A stretch of DNA of 64,000 nucleotides. Origin: Otis tarda (Eukaryota; Chordata; Aves; Otidiformes; Otididae). Position numbers and translations under genes: made by a program. This document shows positions 38,101 to 53,100 of this stretch, one piece after another. Within the stretch, counting starts at the first letter, position 1; each line of letters begins with the position of its first letter. Under the pieces are notes generated by a model. The model was given only the letters and a program-made list of their open reading frames with translations, made no database searches and had not been told where the DNA came from. The DNA lies in contig CM048576.1 of NCBI GenBank assembly GCA_026413225.1, positions 2,240,501 through 2,304,500 on the forward strand. Reading direction: 5' to 3'.

Positions 38101-41100
38101 ATTTACTCACCTACTTTTACCTTATGTTGCTTTTCTGATTTAACTGCTACCTATTAGATTTTGTACTGCTGGTAAACAGTTGGTTTCAAATGAGGAAGAA
38201 AAAAAAATTTTAAATCCCACAAACCTTTTCATGAAGCCAGGTTTCATCTCCAAACTGTAAATCTTGAAGTTCCTCAAGGGGGTTTTGTTCAGGAAGACGT
38301 CACCAATTAAGCCTGCAAGAGCAATGGGGGTAACGAAGAGCTGAAAAACAGCTAAAGCTGGTAGATTTTCCTGTTTGAATGTGAGGAATAGCAGGAGATG
38401 GAAAGCAGCCACATTCTGCAATGGAATTTGGGTCCATATGGTCCCATTGCTCATCCAGATTGAGTGGGGAACATTACTTAGACTGTGGCCTCTCCACTCT
38501 CTTCTTTGCTTCAACTCACCAAGCCGTTAAACAGCCTCCAAGCAGAAAACATTGTTGGCACAAACAGCAGACGTTATTGTTGGGTTTTAGTTAGCTGTCC
38601 ATGTACGGATTTTTTTTAAAGCAGTAGATCAGTTGCCTCTCTAATAGGCACAGGAAAATATAACATGGGCGGGCACTAATATCCCGTGCTTTTCATCCAA
38701 GAATCTCAGGACACCTTAACAAGTAATTTACCTTTACCACTCTCCTTAGATGAAGTTACTCTCCATGTAGCGAGCAAAGCCTGGGTCCTAAGCCAGCCTC
38801 CTAATTACAGGACTGCAGCTGAGGCTGCCTGAGCAGCGCAGAGGCTTTATACACCTCTTCTGCAGTAAAATAAAATCAGTACGGGCACGTACCTAACTCC
38901 AGTAGTCTATTTTGTATAGTTTTTGCATGCAGTTCCCCACTAAAATAGAATCCTGGGGTTTCGCCCTCTTCCAGCTCCACAACTCTGTGTGATAGACTTG
39001 GACAGTTTAGTAAATTCTGCTCAGTAGGATGCAATGCATTCCTTCTGATCTTGCGTGAGCCTTTAAATGTTGTGATCCTCCAATATCAAACCCCCAGGGG
39101 AAAACACTGATTAAAAAAAGGTGTTTTCCTTCTCTCCTTACCTTTCCTCTGCTCATTCAGTGCCAGGCCATAATTGACGCGACCGCGGTTCTCGACCAAG
39201 AGTCTTAGCTGCCTGAATCCCTGAAGGAAAAAAAAAAAAAAAAAAAAAGGAAGAGCATCAGCTGGACTGTTTACAGCACATGCTGCATAATGCTTGGTTA
39301 ACAGAGGTCAGTAGCGGTGTTTTAAGAGGTGAGGTGGCACCAGTACCTTTGGCAGTTGCAATATATCCATTTACTTTAAAGTTCTGGATTATGTGACAGC
39401 AAAGTGTCCCCATACATTTCAGCTGCTGCAAACAGTTATGCCACCGAGGAACTCTCAGCCTTTTCATTAAAGTTGTTTTTTTTTTTTCTGTTGAATTTCT
39501 AAGTACCATTTTGATATCACCCACAGAGACAGAAATGGAGTGTCTTACTGCCAACTCCTGCCAGGGTGAGGCTACTCTCAGAGCTGAAAAGAGACAGTCC
39601 CCTCATTTCATTTCAGACCCAAAAGCTGCAAAATCCACATACTCTTGCTGTAAGCGATCTCCAGTTCGTTACCTGTCCTTCAGGGAGGGAGAGCTCCACT
39701 GTGTTGTAGTCCAGCTCACCAACATACATGGTGTTAACAAACACCTGCAGAACAGAGCGCAAGAGAGGAGAGCACCTTCTCAGCAATTACGCTATAATCA
39801 CGTGTGGCATAGGTTACTGAGGTTTTATTTGGGGAGGAAAATGTCTCTACTTGAAACTAGAAACTCAGCGTGTCACTGATTCAGTCCAGGTGGAAAAAAA
39901 AAAAAATTAAAAAAAAATAATAAATCACAAACATTTCTCAGAACATTCAGGATTCTGATTTTTAAAGATGTAAGTCTCAGTAGACTGGAAACTCAAGCTG
40001 GGTTACAAGTCATAAGGGTTGGGGCTTTGTTGAGAACTGAAAAGAGCAAATCACACTTCTAATCTAAAACTTCACATTTTCCTTCATGGTTGACCCACTT
40101 CCTGCCTAGCTGCCAAGACCGAAGCATTTACATCTGACTGAAGTTAGCCACGGCTGCCTTCTGCTCCTTACCTGTGCTCGATCACGGACGTGGTCCCTCG
40201 TATGCAGATGTCCGCCACCAAATATGACAGTCTCGTAGAGCACGTATCCGTACGACTGCCCGCTGCTGTCGTTTAGACGCAGGTTCTCCATGTTAATAGG
40301 AAACTCTGACTTAATGGGCTGCAAAGGAGAGACAAATTTAACAGGAGAAGCGGCCTCTCAGCATTGACAGGCCACGTAGAGGCAATTCATTTAAGACAGG
40401 TGTTCCACTCTGCTACAGGTCACATTTACGCTGTCAGCCTCCAGAGGTCTGTTCCAACGTGAATTACCTTGACTCTATGAAAGCTACAAGCACTGAAGAG
40501 AAAGGACCAGAGAAGAGAGCCAAGGACTTGCAAAACTGGAACTCCAAGAGAACAGCAGCAGCAGTAAAAAAGGTGAGATAAAAGATTTGCCTCCTTTGCA
40601 TATCCTTGACAAAACATTCCCCAACCTTATCCTCATGGGATAACACGCTAGTGCACTTAGGGCCTTTTCCACCTAAGAGGTGATGCCTTTTAGGATTGAG
40701 GCGCATTAAAATGGGTAGTACTACCTGTAAGAGAGATGGCAACACGTCCCAGAGGGAGATGTACTGATGCAACAGGATTGCACCGTAGGACGCCTTGCTT
40801 TCAATCATGGGAGGGAGAGGAAGAGGCTGGCCTGTAACGCAAACAGAAAGATGGAACAACTATTTCAGATGCAAAATGCCAACAGAGATCCAAGGACCCC
40901 TCCAGATCTCCTTCGGTCCTCTCTCTCATCTTTTGGAAAAAGCACCCAGCCAGTCAACCAAGCAGAGTCACAGGGCTGGAGCAGAAGGGCCAGTTTGAAG
41001 AAGTCGCTGATTTAACGTTGTAGGTAAAACACTATTTTGGGTCTTGGATTTATAATTACCAATGACCATGCTGAAGAGCTGTCGGAGCTTGAAGAATTTG

Positions 41101-44100
41101 GATGTGTAGTCTCCAGCCTCTGTCAGCACAGCGTCATAATCTGAAAATGAAGCACATATCTTTTAAAAACCGTACAGCAGCTCTGGGACAGCCTTCATGT
41201 ACACTGCCATCAAAGCAGTAAAAGCCCGAGACGCAGTTTTCTTGGCACTGTCTATGTTATGGAAACCTGTCCACTTTTATCTGTGTGAAGGTACCTAGAC
41301 AAGCATAGAGTTGCGTAATTTGGAGAACAGCCATTCACCAAGGAGCAACATACTTCTGGACATATAATTTGCACGGATCCAGAACTTCACACAGGATCAA
41401 GTCAACAATTAATAATTTTAACAAAGGGCTGTTGGGATGAAAAGAGCTTACGGTACAATTTGACTTGGTAAAATTAAAAACCAGAACTATATCTTGGATC
41501 ACCATCTTTCCCTAGAAACAAGAGCCAGCACAGAGATAACATAAGCAAAGTCATCATCTGCTACTTCTACTTCCAGTTCAGAATGAGGGGATCCTCCACA
41601 TCCTGGAATGGGTCTGGAAATAGGAAACACTAACGTAAGCCCCCTTCTAGACAGGCAATTGCTTCTGAGCTACGTTCCAGCTTGTCTCTGCATGACAAAG
41701 TGCTCGTACTGATCATTTCTCAGTGCTTCTGTCAGCTGTAGCTAGCCCAAAGGGTGGTCTGAGCTGCGCTCTCACAAGAGGCGCACGGGCAAGGCAGTGA
41801 AAAACAACTCACCGTAACTGGTGACATCTGACTTGTATTCATCAGCCTCCAGAGCACCGTTCATGAAGCCAAAGTTGGTGCCTCCGTGAAACATGTAGAG
41901 ATTGATGGATGCTCCTAATTTGAGGATGCTTGCTACAGTATTCACCATTTCTGTAAAGGAAGGACAGTGCCAGGAAGGCCACAGACCAAGGAGCTAGGCT
42001 AACACTTCCAGTAATTCAAAGCAGACACAAGCATTCTGGTTCTTGTCACTCAGTCACGCCTGCGTAATCACAGGGATTTGTACTGTGATTTGTATTTTGC
42101 CCTCAGGAAGGGCAGCACATCTACTGACATATCGGCACATATTAATACATTCAAATATACCTCTCCCGTGGGTGAAAAAGGGAAAAGCTCATGTGCTTGA
42201 GCAGGAATTTTGCTTTTAAGCAGAACAGTTGTGAGGGCTACTCAGTGAGACTCCTAAACTCAACACACCAATGACCAAGACAATTGCAGGAGGATGAGGC
42301 AGTCATTAGAATAGTCTGAAATAGCTCTGTTGTCACTGTACTTAAATGCCCTGGAAGATGTAGGGTTGTTGGCTGGTGGTTCTTTTTAGTACTAGTCTTC
42401 CTTCCTAATAAGCTTTTAAACTAGAGAAAAACTGATGCTTTTCAGAAGGTGTTAGACTTGCAAGAGGCTTGTGTTCACCATATTCCCACTGCTCTCTTCA
42501 TGAGCAGCGTTTATTCACTAGACAAGTAATGTCATTATGATGGAGGTTTCACAAAACTTGTGACATTTTTACAAAATACCATCCCAGGATTTAGATTACC
42601 TCAGGAGGTGAAAGAGATGATCTAAGCCACTGGGCTGCAATTTTTAAGTCAATACAGAGCAGCATGAGGCCTTAGGACACATTGACACTAATATCTTAAC
42701 AGGTTTGGCTCTCTGCACACCTGTCCAGCGGGACAGGAAATCTGAAAAACTTGTACGTCATTTTTCTGTGGTTGTTTGCTGAGCAGTAACCCCCTCCATC
42801 TACAAGAACAGTATATGTTGCTCACCATCTGCGTCAAAGACATAGTGAGGGCCTCCCCAGTTATCAAACCATCCGGTCCAATACTCCATCACCATCTTTG
42901 GCTGATCTCTCTGGATCAAAACAAAACCAAACGGTTAAAATGGAGACAGAGGAGTTTTGCGCTCATCCCTGTTTTCTAGAGAGGCATTGTTCAAATAAAT
43001 TTTGGCAGCGTGGCTTACAGGAGTGTTTTCTTCTCAAACTGGCCTTAAAAAAAAAAGCAGCTAAGGAGCTCTGAACAAATGAGGAACAAGATGCTGTGGG
43101 CCAGCAATGCCCAGAATGGGCAACCAAAGCAGAGAAGCGCTCTGCTAAGCACAAAGCAAAAAACCACGGCACGCAATCTGGTGATACCAAACAGTTCTGG
43201 ATACTGTTATTTGGTAGAGCTGTAGCAAAAAGACAAACCAACCGTCATTGTTTAGCTTCTACTAGAAATACACATTTATAAATGTCTGCTTATCAGCTAC
43301 GCCGCTGCCAGCTGAGAGTTTGCAGGTGCGCTGCAGCCAGTGCTTGCCAAGGTAGGAACAGCAGACCTTAGCAGCTTAATGCCTTTTTAATGCTGCATAT
43401 GGTGCTGGCAGAAAAGAATTAGCCTTTGCAGGAATTAGGTCTTCATTAAAAAGGCTCTGCACACAGAGCAATTGCTTCCCGTTTGTCAGCGCTTGCCAGC
43501 TCCCTTAGCTCCTGTCGAATTCCACCCGGCCCCATCACACCGGAAAACACGACACGCGCTGAGCCTGGCTGCCGCTCCCTCCTGCTGGTATTTATTTCTA
43601 ATCAAGGCAACTTTGTCCTTTATTTGACAGGGGCCTTATCTGATGCCACGTGAAATGGCCAAGAAATGGCATTAAAGAAACTCGTGTTTCATTAGCAGAG
43701 AACAACTGCAGGTGCCTGTAATAATCTAACTGTTCCAGGTTCAGACCAGCTCTCAGAAATACGTTTAATCCATCCGTCCCCAGTAAACTAGTGAAAGAAA
43801 GAGTTTTATCACCTTCTGGAATAAAAGAGCATAACGAGGAAAATATAACATAGCTTCATAGTCCTTACAAATATGAATGACAGGCTTCCTATCTTGTAAT
43901 TATTAAGCGTCTCAAAGGAGGAGAGGCTTTTATTGGGCCATGCTGCATTCAGTTGGTGGGGAAGGTGCCGCCTTCTCTTCATTCGCAGGGTTTGGGGAAT
44001 TTTCTAAGACCTAAAGAAGGCAAAGGCAGATGCAGCAGAGCCTCTTTTGCCTGTACAGGAAAATAAACCAAATTAAAGCGGTAGGATTCAATGTTCAGCA

Positions 44101-47100
44101 TGCCAGCAACAAGGTTTCCTTCCACAGTTCAGGCCAGGGAAGAGATCAGAAGAGAATCGATCGCAGCCAGGGGCAGATGTCAGTTGTTCACATTTTTCCA
44201 GCTGACGTTTGGAGCAAGCAGAGCAACAGGGAGAGAAGAGGACAGAGGATGCAAAGAGAGAGAGAACTTGTCACTAAAAACCAAGCCTTGTTATTCCCTC
44301 ACTACTCCCTCATCACACAATCAAGATACTTTTTGCATCAAGTGTTCATTAGGCAATTCCCTACCCCTGATTCACATCTCTAATAGCACAGGGGTTAAAG
44401 ACACTCAAGCGACACGCTGAATTTGAATGCTTCTCTGCAGTAAGCACTGTTAAATGCCAGGCAGGCTGGGCTGCGGAGGAGGCAGGAAGAGCCTGGGACT
44501 GCGTGCTGTGGAAGGTGTTTTGTGAAGTCACTGTGGAAGCGTATCTGAAATCAAAGTGTTCCTCTGATCGGTTCCGGTTCTGCTGCAGAAACAGGACCGG
44601 ATGCCTAGTGGAGCCAATACTCTCTTCTGCACGGCATGCCATTCACACAATTTCACATATATGCACTCAATACAAGGTGTAGGAGATGACCAAAATACCC
44701 CTCACAGCGTACCCTGAAAGAACTGCAGTAGATCAGCACCCAGCATTTGAAGGCTGCATTTTTCAAACACGTTCTTGACAGCATCCGTAGCACCAGGGTA
44801 GAAGAGTTTGGGGAAAACGATGGTTGAGCTTTGACGATTGCAAAATAGGGTGCTATTGGGTATCAACACTTCAAAGCGTGAAGAAATCTAACCCCTAATG
44901 GCTAAACGCAGGCCACAGGGCAGAGCCGAAGGGAAAGCCTTTAAGAAGGTGCTGGATAACAGCACACTTTAAACCTCCTTCACCTTCCAGAGAAATCATC
45001 ATCGGTATTTTCACTGATTCTGGGAGGATCTGGCCTAATAAGAAGGCAGCTCAAACACTTGTTCAAAAAAAGCCCCAAACCAACACACAAAATGAAAAGA
45101 GACCATCAGTGCTCATTTCTAATGCTTTCCTGGAAAATCTAAATGAACTGAATTTCTCTGCATCTTACCTGTACTGTGTCCAGATATTTCAGTAGCCCAG
45201 GTTCCAGTTTCTGAAAGTTAACAGTGGCCAGTGCTATTGGGAAAAAAAAAAGAGTTTTTATTTCTTTAGACACATACAAAATGCCTGGGGGACCATCTCC
45301 TCAGGCATCAGGCCAGCACAAGCTCATAGGGAACTGGAACATCTGAACCACCAGTAAAACCTCCTCAGAAATTTCCCATCAAAGTCTTCACTTAGTATGC
45401 AGAAGCTAACTGGACCGCAGCACACAGCGGAACACTTGCAGGCCATCTTTTTAGCTCTAACATTCAGAGATACTAGAAAGAGAGAGCATCAGAGCAGCTC
45501 GCGGGGTGTCACAAGCTTTGATTAGAGGTTGGAAAGCACTTGGAGATCCTCAGATAAAAGGCACCACATAAAGGCAAACTTATTATTAGGAAATCATATC
45601 TGGATGCCACACTGATCTCCCAGGCTTTAGCTGCAGGAATCGCTACCCAGGCAATATCCTACGGCTTGTCATGTCTGTGGGGGTGGGTGAGAGAAACCAC
45701 AGTACCAGGGAACCAGACAGAAATTGTAATTGGAAGACTTATCTGTGCTTCTGCCCTGTGCAGCATGGGGGAACCAGCAACTAGTTTGTGCGTGCTGCAT
45801 GTAGAGCCAAAGTCACTGCAAGATCTTCAAGCACTGGAGTGGGAACACCTGCCTGCAGGAGCATTACAAGACACTGATCTGGTATCAGTGTCCCAGCCCC
45901 TGCGACACGTTTGAACCATTTTCGGACTATTCTAGCCCTCCTCAGTCACCCTGATGATGTTTCTCCCAAGAAACTTTGAAAATGCAGGAGCAATGGTATG
46001 ATTCTGTATTAAAAGCTGACTTACAAGACAGCTGGTATCAAATGCAGCCCCAGTTGTGTCAGACAGAGCAGTTCAAACAGAATATTTACAGAAGCACGAG
46101 TTCACTTCTCACTATTTATACCTCGATTTTAATAGGCTGACCTATGTCGTGTGATGAGCTGGAGAATCTGGCACAGATAAACATGGCGGGATAACAAAAT
46201 CAAACGTGGATTTAGCACTGATGTAACACACTAGCTGGCAATCCAAAATCGGTACACCACTGATGAAAACAAACAAAATCACAGAATCACTGCATTTGTT
46301 TTCAGCTCCAGTATGGACTCTTCTATTTTCTTAACGCGTTTCTACAGCGGATTTTGTTCTCTTTCCTTTCATAACCACTTTGCTGCTCTACGGCTTTGAG
46401 CCCTAGTTATTCCACGCATCTGATCACTTGACACGTTGACTCTCATGAGCAGATTGTTATGACATCTGAGAGGCAAACTGGTATCAAAGAGCTCTCAGCA
46501 CGCAACATGCTGGAAGACAACTCCAAACAAGAACGAGCTCTGAGGCAGTGAACATTCCACAGAAGATGGTGAGGGCTAGGGACATTTCCACAGCAGCCCT
46601 GCTGCATGGCAGCTCGCTGGCAGGGAGAGAGTGACTCTGTGTGGTCAAGGCTGGAAAATGCTGTGCTCAAAAAAAAAAAAAAACAAAACAATTGAGAAGA
46701 CTACCGTACTGGTGAAGGCCAATGGACTTCAGTTACTGAATTTGTCGCTGTCATACTTTCAAATAAAAATAAGAGGAGCAAAAAAAAGGAGAGAAGGGTC
46801 TTTTCTTTTACTCATCTCTATGCCTGAGTGATGACAGGAGCGCTCCAAGACTGCACCTCACAAACACTTCATTCAGGGAAGCAATTACTACTCAGGCAGG
46901 CAACTGGCAGAAACACAGGAGAGGGCACAGGCTGCCAGTCTCAGCTGAACTGGATCTGGAAATCTGAAAATCAGTATCACACTATGCCCCAGACAGTCAG
47001 ATTTAGGGCACAGTGAAAGTCAAACAGCTGTACCTCCATTTCTTCACAGTGAAGAGCAAGAGGGCTGCTAAGTGGCATTTTTAAACACTTAACAGAATTA

Positions 47101-50100
47101 CAGTTTCTAAAAAGGAAAGCAAAAATGGACATCCTTTTGCATTATGCACATCTGATACCCTCCTTTACCTGCCTACCAAAGGCTAGATGCCCCAGAGCAA
47201 GCTCACCGAGAAGACAGGGCTGCCCTGAAAACTCCTGCTAAGCTTAACAGAATATCAGATTTCAGAATCTAGGTTTGATGGACTTTTTTTCCTCTCTTTT
47301 CAATTGCAAAGCGGGTATCTTAAGAGTAAGTTATTACTATTAGTAATTGCTGAGGGTTTGTTCTGCGTGTATACCATCCAGCTACCGGGGTCCCTCCTCT
47401 GTGGCTGAAGCTCCTACCACAAACAGAACACAGATAATGTGCAGCTTAGCGAATGAAGCCTGCGTTTCATCAGCTGCCCCAGACAAAGAACGCAGTCTTA
47501 CCTTGCTCTCCTACAAGCACATACCTCCTTCCACTAAGCCAAACGACAGCCCGTTCTTGTTGTCCGAGGTCATTAACATTTCCACAATCCCTCTGTTTAA
47601 CAGGGCCTAAATTAAAAAGAGGAAAAGCCATTGTGTTAACAGCCTAAGTTTAGTATTTGTCAGGATATTAAAGCACTAAAGTACATGATCACCTTCTCTG
47701 GGGATAGCTTGACACTGGTAGTGGCTTGGTAAGAAATATTATTCCTGTGACATCTCCCATTCCTCCTGAAGCTTTCCCTGCCTACTTTTCCCAGCTTAAA
47801 GACAAGTGAAAAATCTTATTTTGTTTTAGAAAGCTGGATCAGTTTCTCACTGATGCATCGAACTTCAGGGTTTTTTTCTTCTTCTTCTGAGATCAGTTTA
47901 ATACATAGCTTCACTGCTTTCCATCAAAAGAGGGCTTCAGGTGGAAGAAGAAAAAGAAAAGCAGCTCATCCTTCCTGCCTGTCTCACAATGGAAGCTGCA
48001 AGGAGAAAATAGCTGGTTTGCCAGTGAATGCCACCACAGGACAGCTCAGGTACCTATGTTCTTGGATAGTCAACTCTGAATTAATTTACTGGTTCTTCAG
48101 TATCACAGCACTGTATGAAATAGCACTCTTAAGGTTTTTAAAATGCGTATGCACACACAAGGTTCTTCCCAATAAGATTGTTCTCTTACAGTTCTCTTAC
48201 AGAACAGTGGCTGATGTTTGAAGGAGAGGTTAGGATATCCTAGTTGCAAATTAACCCCCCTTTTCACTGTACCTGCATTAGAAGTCCCTCCTTCAGCTTC
48301 AGGGAGCTCTGAAAACAAGCCTTCGGTCTCTTAATTCTACATTACTAACTGTGAAACGGTGACAAAGACACATCAGGAGCTACCCATGTCATGTGCACCA
48401 ACGAGTTAACGTCTGCGGTGTGTTTGAAGGAACCTTTGCATATTGCCCATGCCTCACACCCCGTGCACAAATGTAGACTTAAGCATTACAGACAGTATAC
48501 CTTAGAGAAGCATCACAACAGAGAGTTTAAAGAGAAACCCCATTCAGAGTGAAGACAACCTGGTTAGTTTATCAACCGTCGTCACTTAATCGATACCTGA
48601 ACAGATGCTGGTATCTGACAAAATTCAGCTACTGAGGGAACTGGGATTTCTAACAAGTTTTACTAAGATAATTCCCTGAGCACTGCATTAATAATCAGTT
48701 TCTCCCCCTCCTTTTGAATGCAAGTGCAAAATGGAGAAATGGCAGAGAGCTGCCACACATTGAAATGCACTACAGGATTTCGGCGTTCGGCAGAGAAACC
48801 AGGAATAGAAACAGCCACCTGAGGTGGACCCAGGTGTGTGCTCAGCTAATCCCAGCTCAGAGCTGCGTGGGGCTGGAGATGTCAATACACCCTTTCATGG
48901 CCTAGCTGTTTTGGAAAGGCACTGCACTCAAAAGAGTGAGATACAGACAGGGATTTCAGGTTTTGTGTGAGTTGTGAGAGTTTTTTTAATGGGTATATTA
49001 ATTCCAGGAAGATTGCAACATCATATATGCCAGATGCAGATGTGAATTAATCAGCTTGCCACATTCAAAGCTCAAGGCTCAAACCAGAAGAAAGACTAGG
49101 AGCTCCATCTCACGTTAGATCTCATTCCAGCCAAAAAGGAAGCCCTGCAAATCCTGCTTTCCCACATTTTCTTTAACCACCATAATATACTTCCTCAGAT
49201 GTAAGTTGCACACAATACCAGAATATGACGACACAGCACTGCAAAAATACACCCACAGGCCTGGCAAGGAACCATTATCTGTTCTGACAAGCCTGTGAAA
49301 CATCACAAGCTCTTTCTTCACTGAGATATGGAAAAGCAAGCACCAAGTCTGCACACTGTTCAGACACAACAGAGTCTCTGTTGTGCCCCATTCGTTTAGG
49401 GCTCTGAAATCTATTTGCTTGTATGCTTGCCACCAGTGGGATATAGGGAGGGAAACTATGTAGATATAACAGACAATTTTGACAATATCAGTTCAGATTG
49501 GCAATTAACTATGTACACTTCATCTTTAACCTTCTAAGCAATGTTAAATCATTCCACGAGATGGAGTTAGTGCAGGAACAGGCACCTCTCTGAGCAGATC
49601 AGAACTCCTGCCACACGATTTATTTGGTTGAAGAGCCTCTGTACGCCTTGAGCAATAGGACAGCCTGAGCCTGAGCTAAGCTCAGGGTGCTCAGGACAAA
49701 GCTGGGGTACTCCAAGGGTTTCAGAAGGATCTGAAAATGCTGGAGCAGAAGAGCAGGGAACGTACAATTTATAGCACATACACACCGCTGGATGGGTAAC
49801 CTCTCTCACCTGCAGCAACACTTTTAAGTGTTCAATGAAAAGAAATTAAACAACAAATCTCGTGAGACACACTGCAGATCTTGTTAACTGTCTGCCTTGC
49901 AGTTGTACTGGGGGCAAACGAACAGGTCAGACTCATGTTAGATCCACCAGGACCTGGCCTCCTTGGGCGCTGGCCAACTCTTAATCATTCAGTTCAGAGA
50001 GAGGAGCCAGGGCACAGTCTCATCTCCGTTTGACAAGGGTAAGGGAGGCGTTAGGCAAGTTAACCTGCCTGATGCTGAGCTCCAGCTTACACAAGTTTAG

Positions 50101-53100
50101 GACTGTGCTGGTGGTTTATTCGCATAAATCTTCCTCCCAGAATTGAACAGAGACAAAAGAAACCTTTCTCTGATGTTGTTTTAGAGAAGCAAAACAGGAC
50201 CAGCAGGAGACAGGTTCTTCAAGGCCAGCTATTACAGATACTCCCTCATTTCCCTATCACTCTCTTATCTGGAACACATAAGAACACGGGCTTATCAGCA
50301 GGGAGAGGGTCATAGGCCACCTCTTCCACTCCAGGAAGAAACATCAAGGAAAATCCAGCTGGATTATGCACTAACACTTTCAAGGGTTTCTGAAGCCATG
50401 CTGAAAAGTTATTCAGAAGAAAACACTGTAAGGAAGGCGGATAATGAGAGAGATTCACCACAGAAACAACCAGATGTGCCAACATTACCATTTTAACATA
50501 GGTCATGTAGTTTGGGTCTTTGGCGTAGGAACCATATTCATTTTCCACTTGGACTGCAATGATGGGACCTCCTTTCTTGTACTGTTGGGAACAAAAGGAA
50601 GGAGTTGTTCACCACTATTTCTAATCAGAGGGACTGAAATCGCGGTGGCACTGGCCTGCAGGAAAGATGCACGAGTCTCAGACAGACTTGGCTCCACCCT
50701 CTCATCCTCCCAAAGTCTATGAGGAACCAAATGAGTAGATCTGGAGAGCTGACACGGACAACTGCAGTTCATACTGGTTCCTAAAGCGAAGCTGGTAGAT
50801 TTGTCACTGCTTCAACCTGCTGCCGTTACACACAGCTCACACTCAGCTGTGCAGAGAGTCCCCACTTGTGGACAGAGTGGGTAACAGACTGTACTTGCCT
50901 GAAGAGGGACGACAATAGGCATTAGACGATCAAAATAGGCATCCACAGCTTCTGTGAAGCCCTTGTACGTTGTCCTCAGTTGCATCTCTGGGTCCTGCAG
51001 TAGCCAACTATGAGACAAGCAGCAAACAGAATCTATTAGAGTCTCCTGTCCAGTCAAGGCTGCCCGAGGTCACACCACGCACTGACATGTATGGACAACA
51101 TCCTGAGTCGGTGAATGACCCCATGTAAGGCCATCTACCACTCACACCTTTAGATGTCCAGACTGCAATTGCCAAGCTGTTCCCCTTCTTTTTGTTCTGT
51201 ATTTTGGGCCTAAGCTCATTTCATTAACTTTCCCAATAAGATTTCAAGGGCTAACCTTACCACTCTAAAGGTTACTTTGGAATCTCCAATGGCACTCTAC
51301 AACCAAGTGCTCCCTCATAAAACCTTAATCATCGCTCAAAACAAAGCTTCTAGTAATTGTTCCCATGGTTTCTACTGCTAATTTACAAGATGTAGTTTGC
51401 TGATCTGGAACGTAGTCCTGCAACAATTTAAGCAGAGTGAGCTTGTACCTGCCTTGCCTCTGCAAAAGGAGGCATTAACTAATAGTGCTTCCAGAGGTCT
51501 GAAAGACTCAGCTCCTGTGTGCTATACGCAGCTCGGGGGGCTTACAAAATCATTGCCTCTTTATCTGTAAAATGAGAATAGTACTGTTGCTCTTTATCAG
51601 AATCTTGTAACCTGTCTGTGGTGGTTTAGCACTCTGAAAAACGAAAGGGTTAAAAGAAATAATCCAAAAATTTTGTCAGGTGTCTCCCCTGAGGTTTATG
51701 CTCTGTGAAGGTAAGGAAAACAAGTGGTATATAAGCTGGCACTGGTTCCACTGGGATCTAGTAACCAGGCAAGTCTCAATGCTGACGTATTCAGTTTGGC
51801 TCTCAAAGCCTCTTACCAACAAGCTCTGAGCTTTAGGAGAAAATGCAGTATGAGGCTGGAAAAGTTATGAGTCTCTCTTACAGCCAGCCATGCAGTACAT
51901 ATGTTCTAGCAGGACTTTCAAAACGGACCAGAGATAAAGCAAATCCTTACATCAAGCTGCAAATACTACTATTCATATTCTACAGACAGCCAAGTTGCAA
52001 CAGCAGCAGCAGCAGAGTTCCCCAATGCTGTTTTCTTGCTGTGAACATTACACCATAACATCATTATTATTTTAAAGCATAACTGCTCAAAGAAGATTCT
52101 AGTTCCAGGCTTACTACCTGTACTGCTTAGGACAGCTCAATAACATAACGGGTCTTCACCTGCCTTGGGGACACAGAAAATAAAAATGCCCATCTAACAG
52201 CCAGCCATTCTAAACCTTTGAAGGAGGCTCAACTGTATGATGAAGGGGTTTGTTTATTTTTTTTTCTACATTCCCAAACGCTTGCCTGAACCGAACTACT
52301 TACACACTTACCTGGGCAGACCACCAAGGTCCCATTCAGAGCAGATATAAGGTCCAGGACGCAGAATCACCCACAGTCCATTTTTAGCTGCCAGTGAAAG
52401 GAAGGCCCTAGAGATCCAGACAGCGTAATTATTGTCTGACTGCAGAATCCTTACTCCATGCACTCCTAATACACCAATCACCATGAAATTTAGGTACCAG
52501 AACCAGAAGAGAATTGCTTGATGAAGCAACTGTACTGGATTGGTACTAAACCTGTAAGTTCCCTGGACTCCAGAAAGCAGGAGAAGGAATGAGAGTCTCC
52601 ATTGCCTGATCAATGTACAGGCTTCGTTGCAGAAGCTGGAAAGGACATCTTCATCCAGAACCGACACGCACAACCTCCCCTCAAAACAGTATTTAACAAC
52701 GGAGCTGTCTGTACCACATACTCTAGATCCAGGTTTCGGCTGAAGTCAAACTTCCCTCTTTCTTGTTCATGAAGGTTCCATGGCACGTACCTGAAATGCA
52801 GAATTAGGGAAGCGGAGGTGAAGGGCTGAAAAGGGCAGTGCATTTGTGAAGCACAGAAAAAAACCTATGCAGTCCCTTTGTTAGTCAGTAACAGATCCAG
52901 AGATAACGCATGTGTGCATTACCTTTTTCTGAGAAGTCCTTACTTTGTTTCATTCTTTTCCTGAGAAACTCTTATCTGAGTTTCTCAAGACCATCCAATA
53001 TGGTTTCTCTTTAGGTAAATCTTTCATTCTCCAAACCAGAGCAATTTCTAAATCACAGAATTTAGAAACGGCATGGCCGTTTCAGCCCGACCCTTCCTCA

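Noticed and set aside
52413..52673. Extended open frame upstream of the real GLB1L2 exon 4
   Set aside because: The open frame runs through intron sequence; the acceptor at 52408 and homology fix the exon start at 52407.
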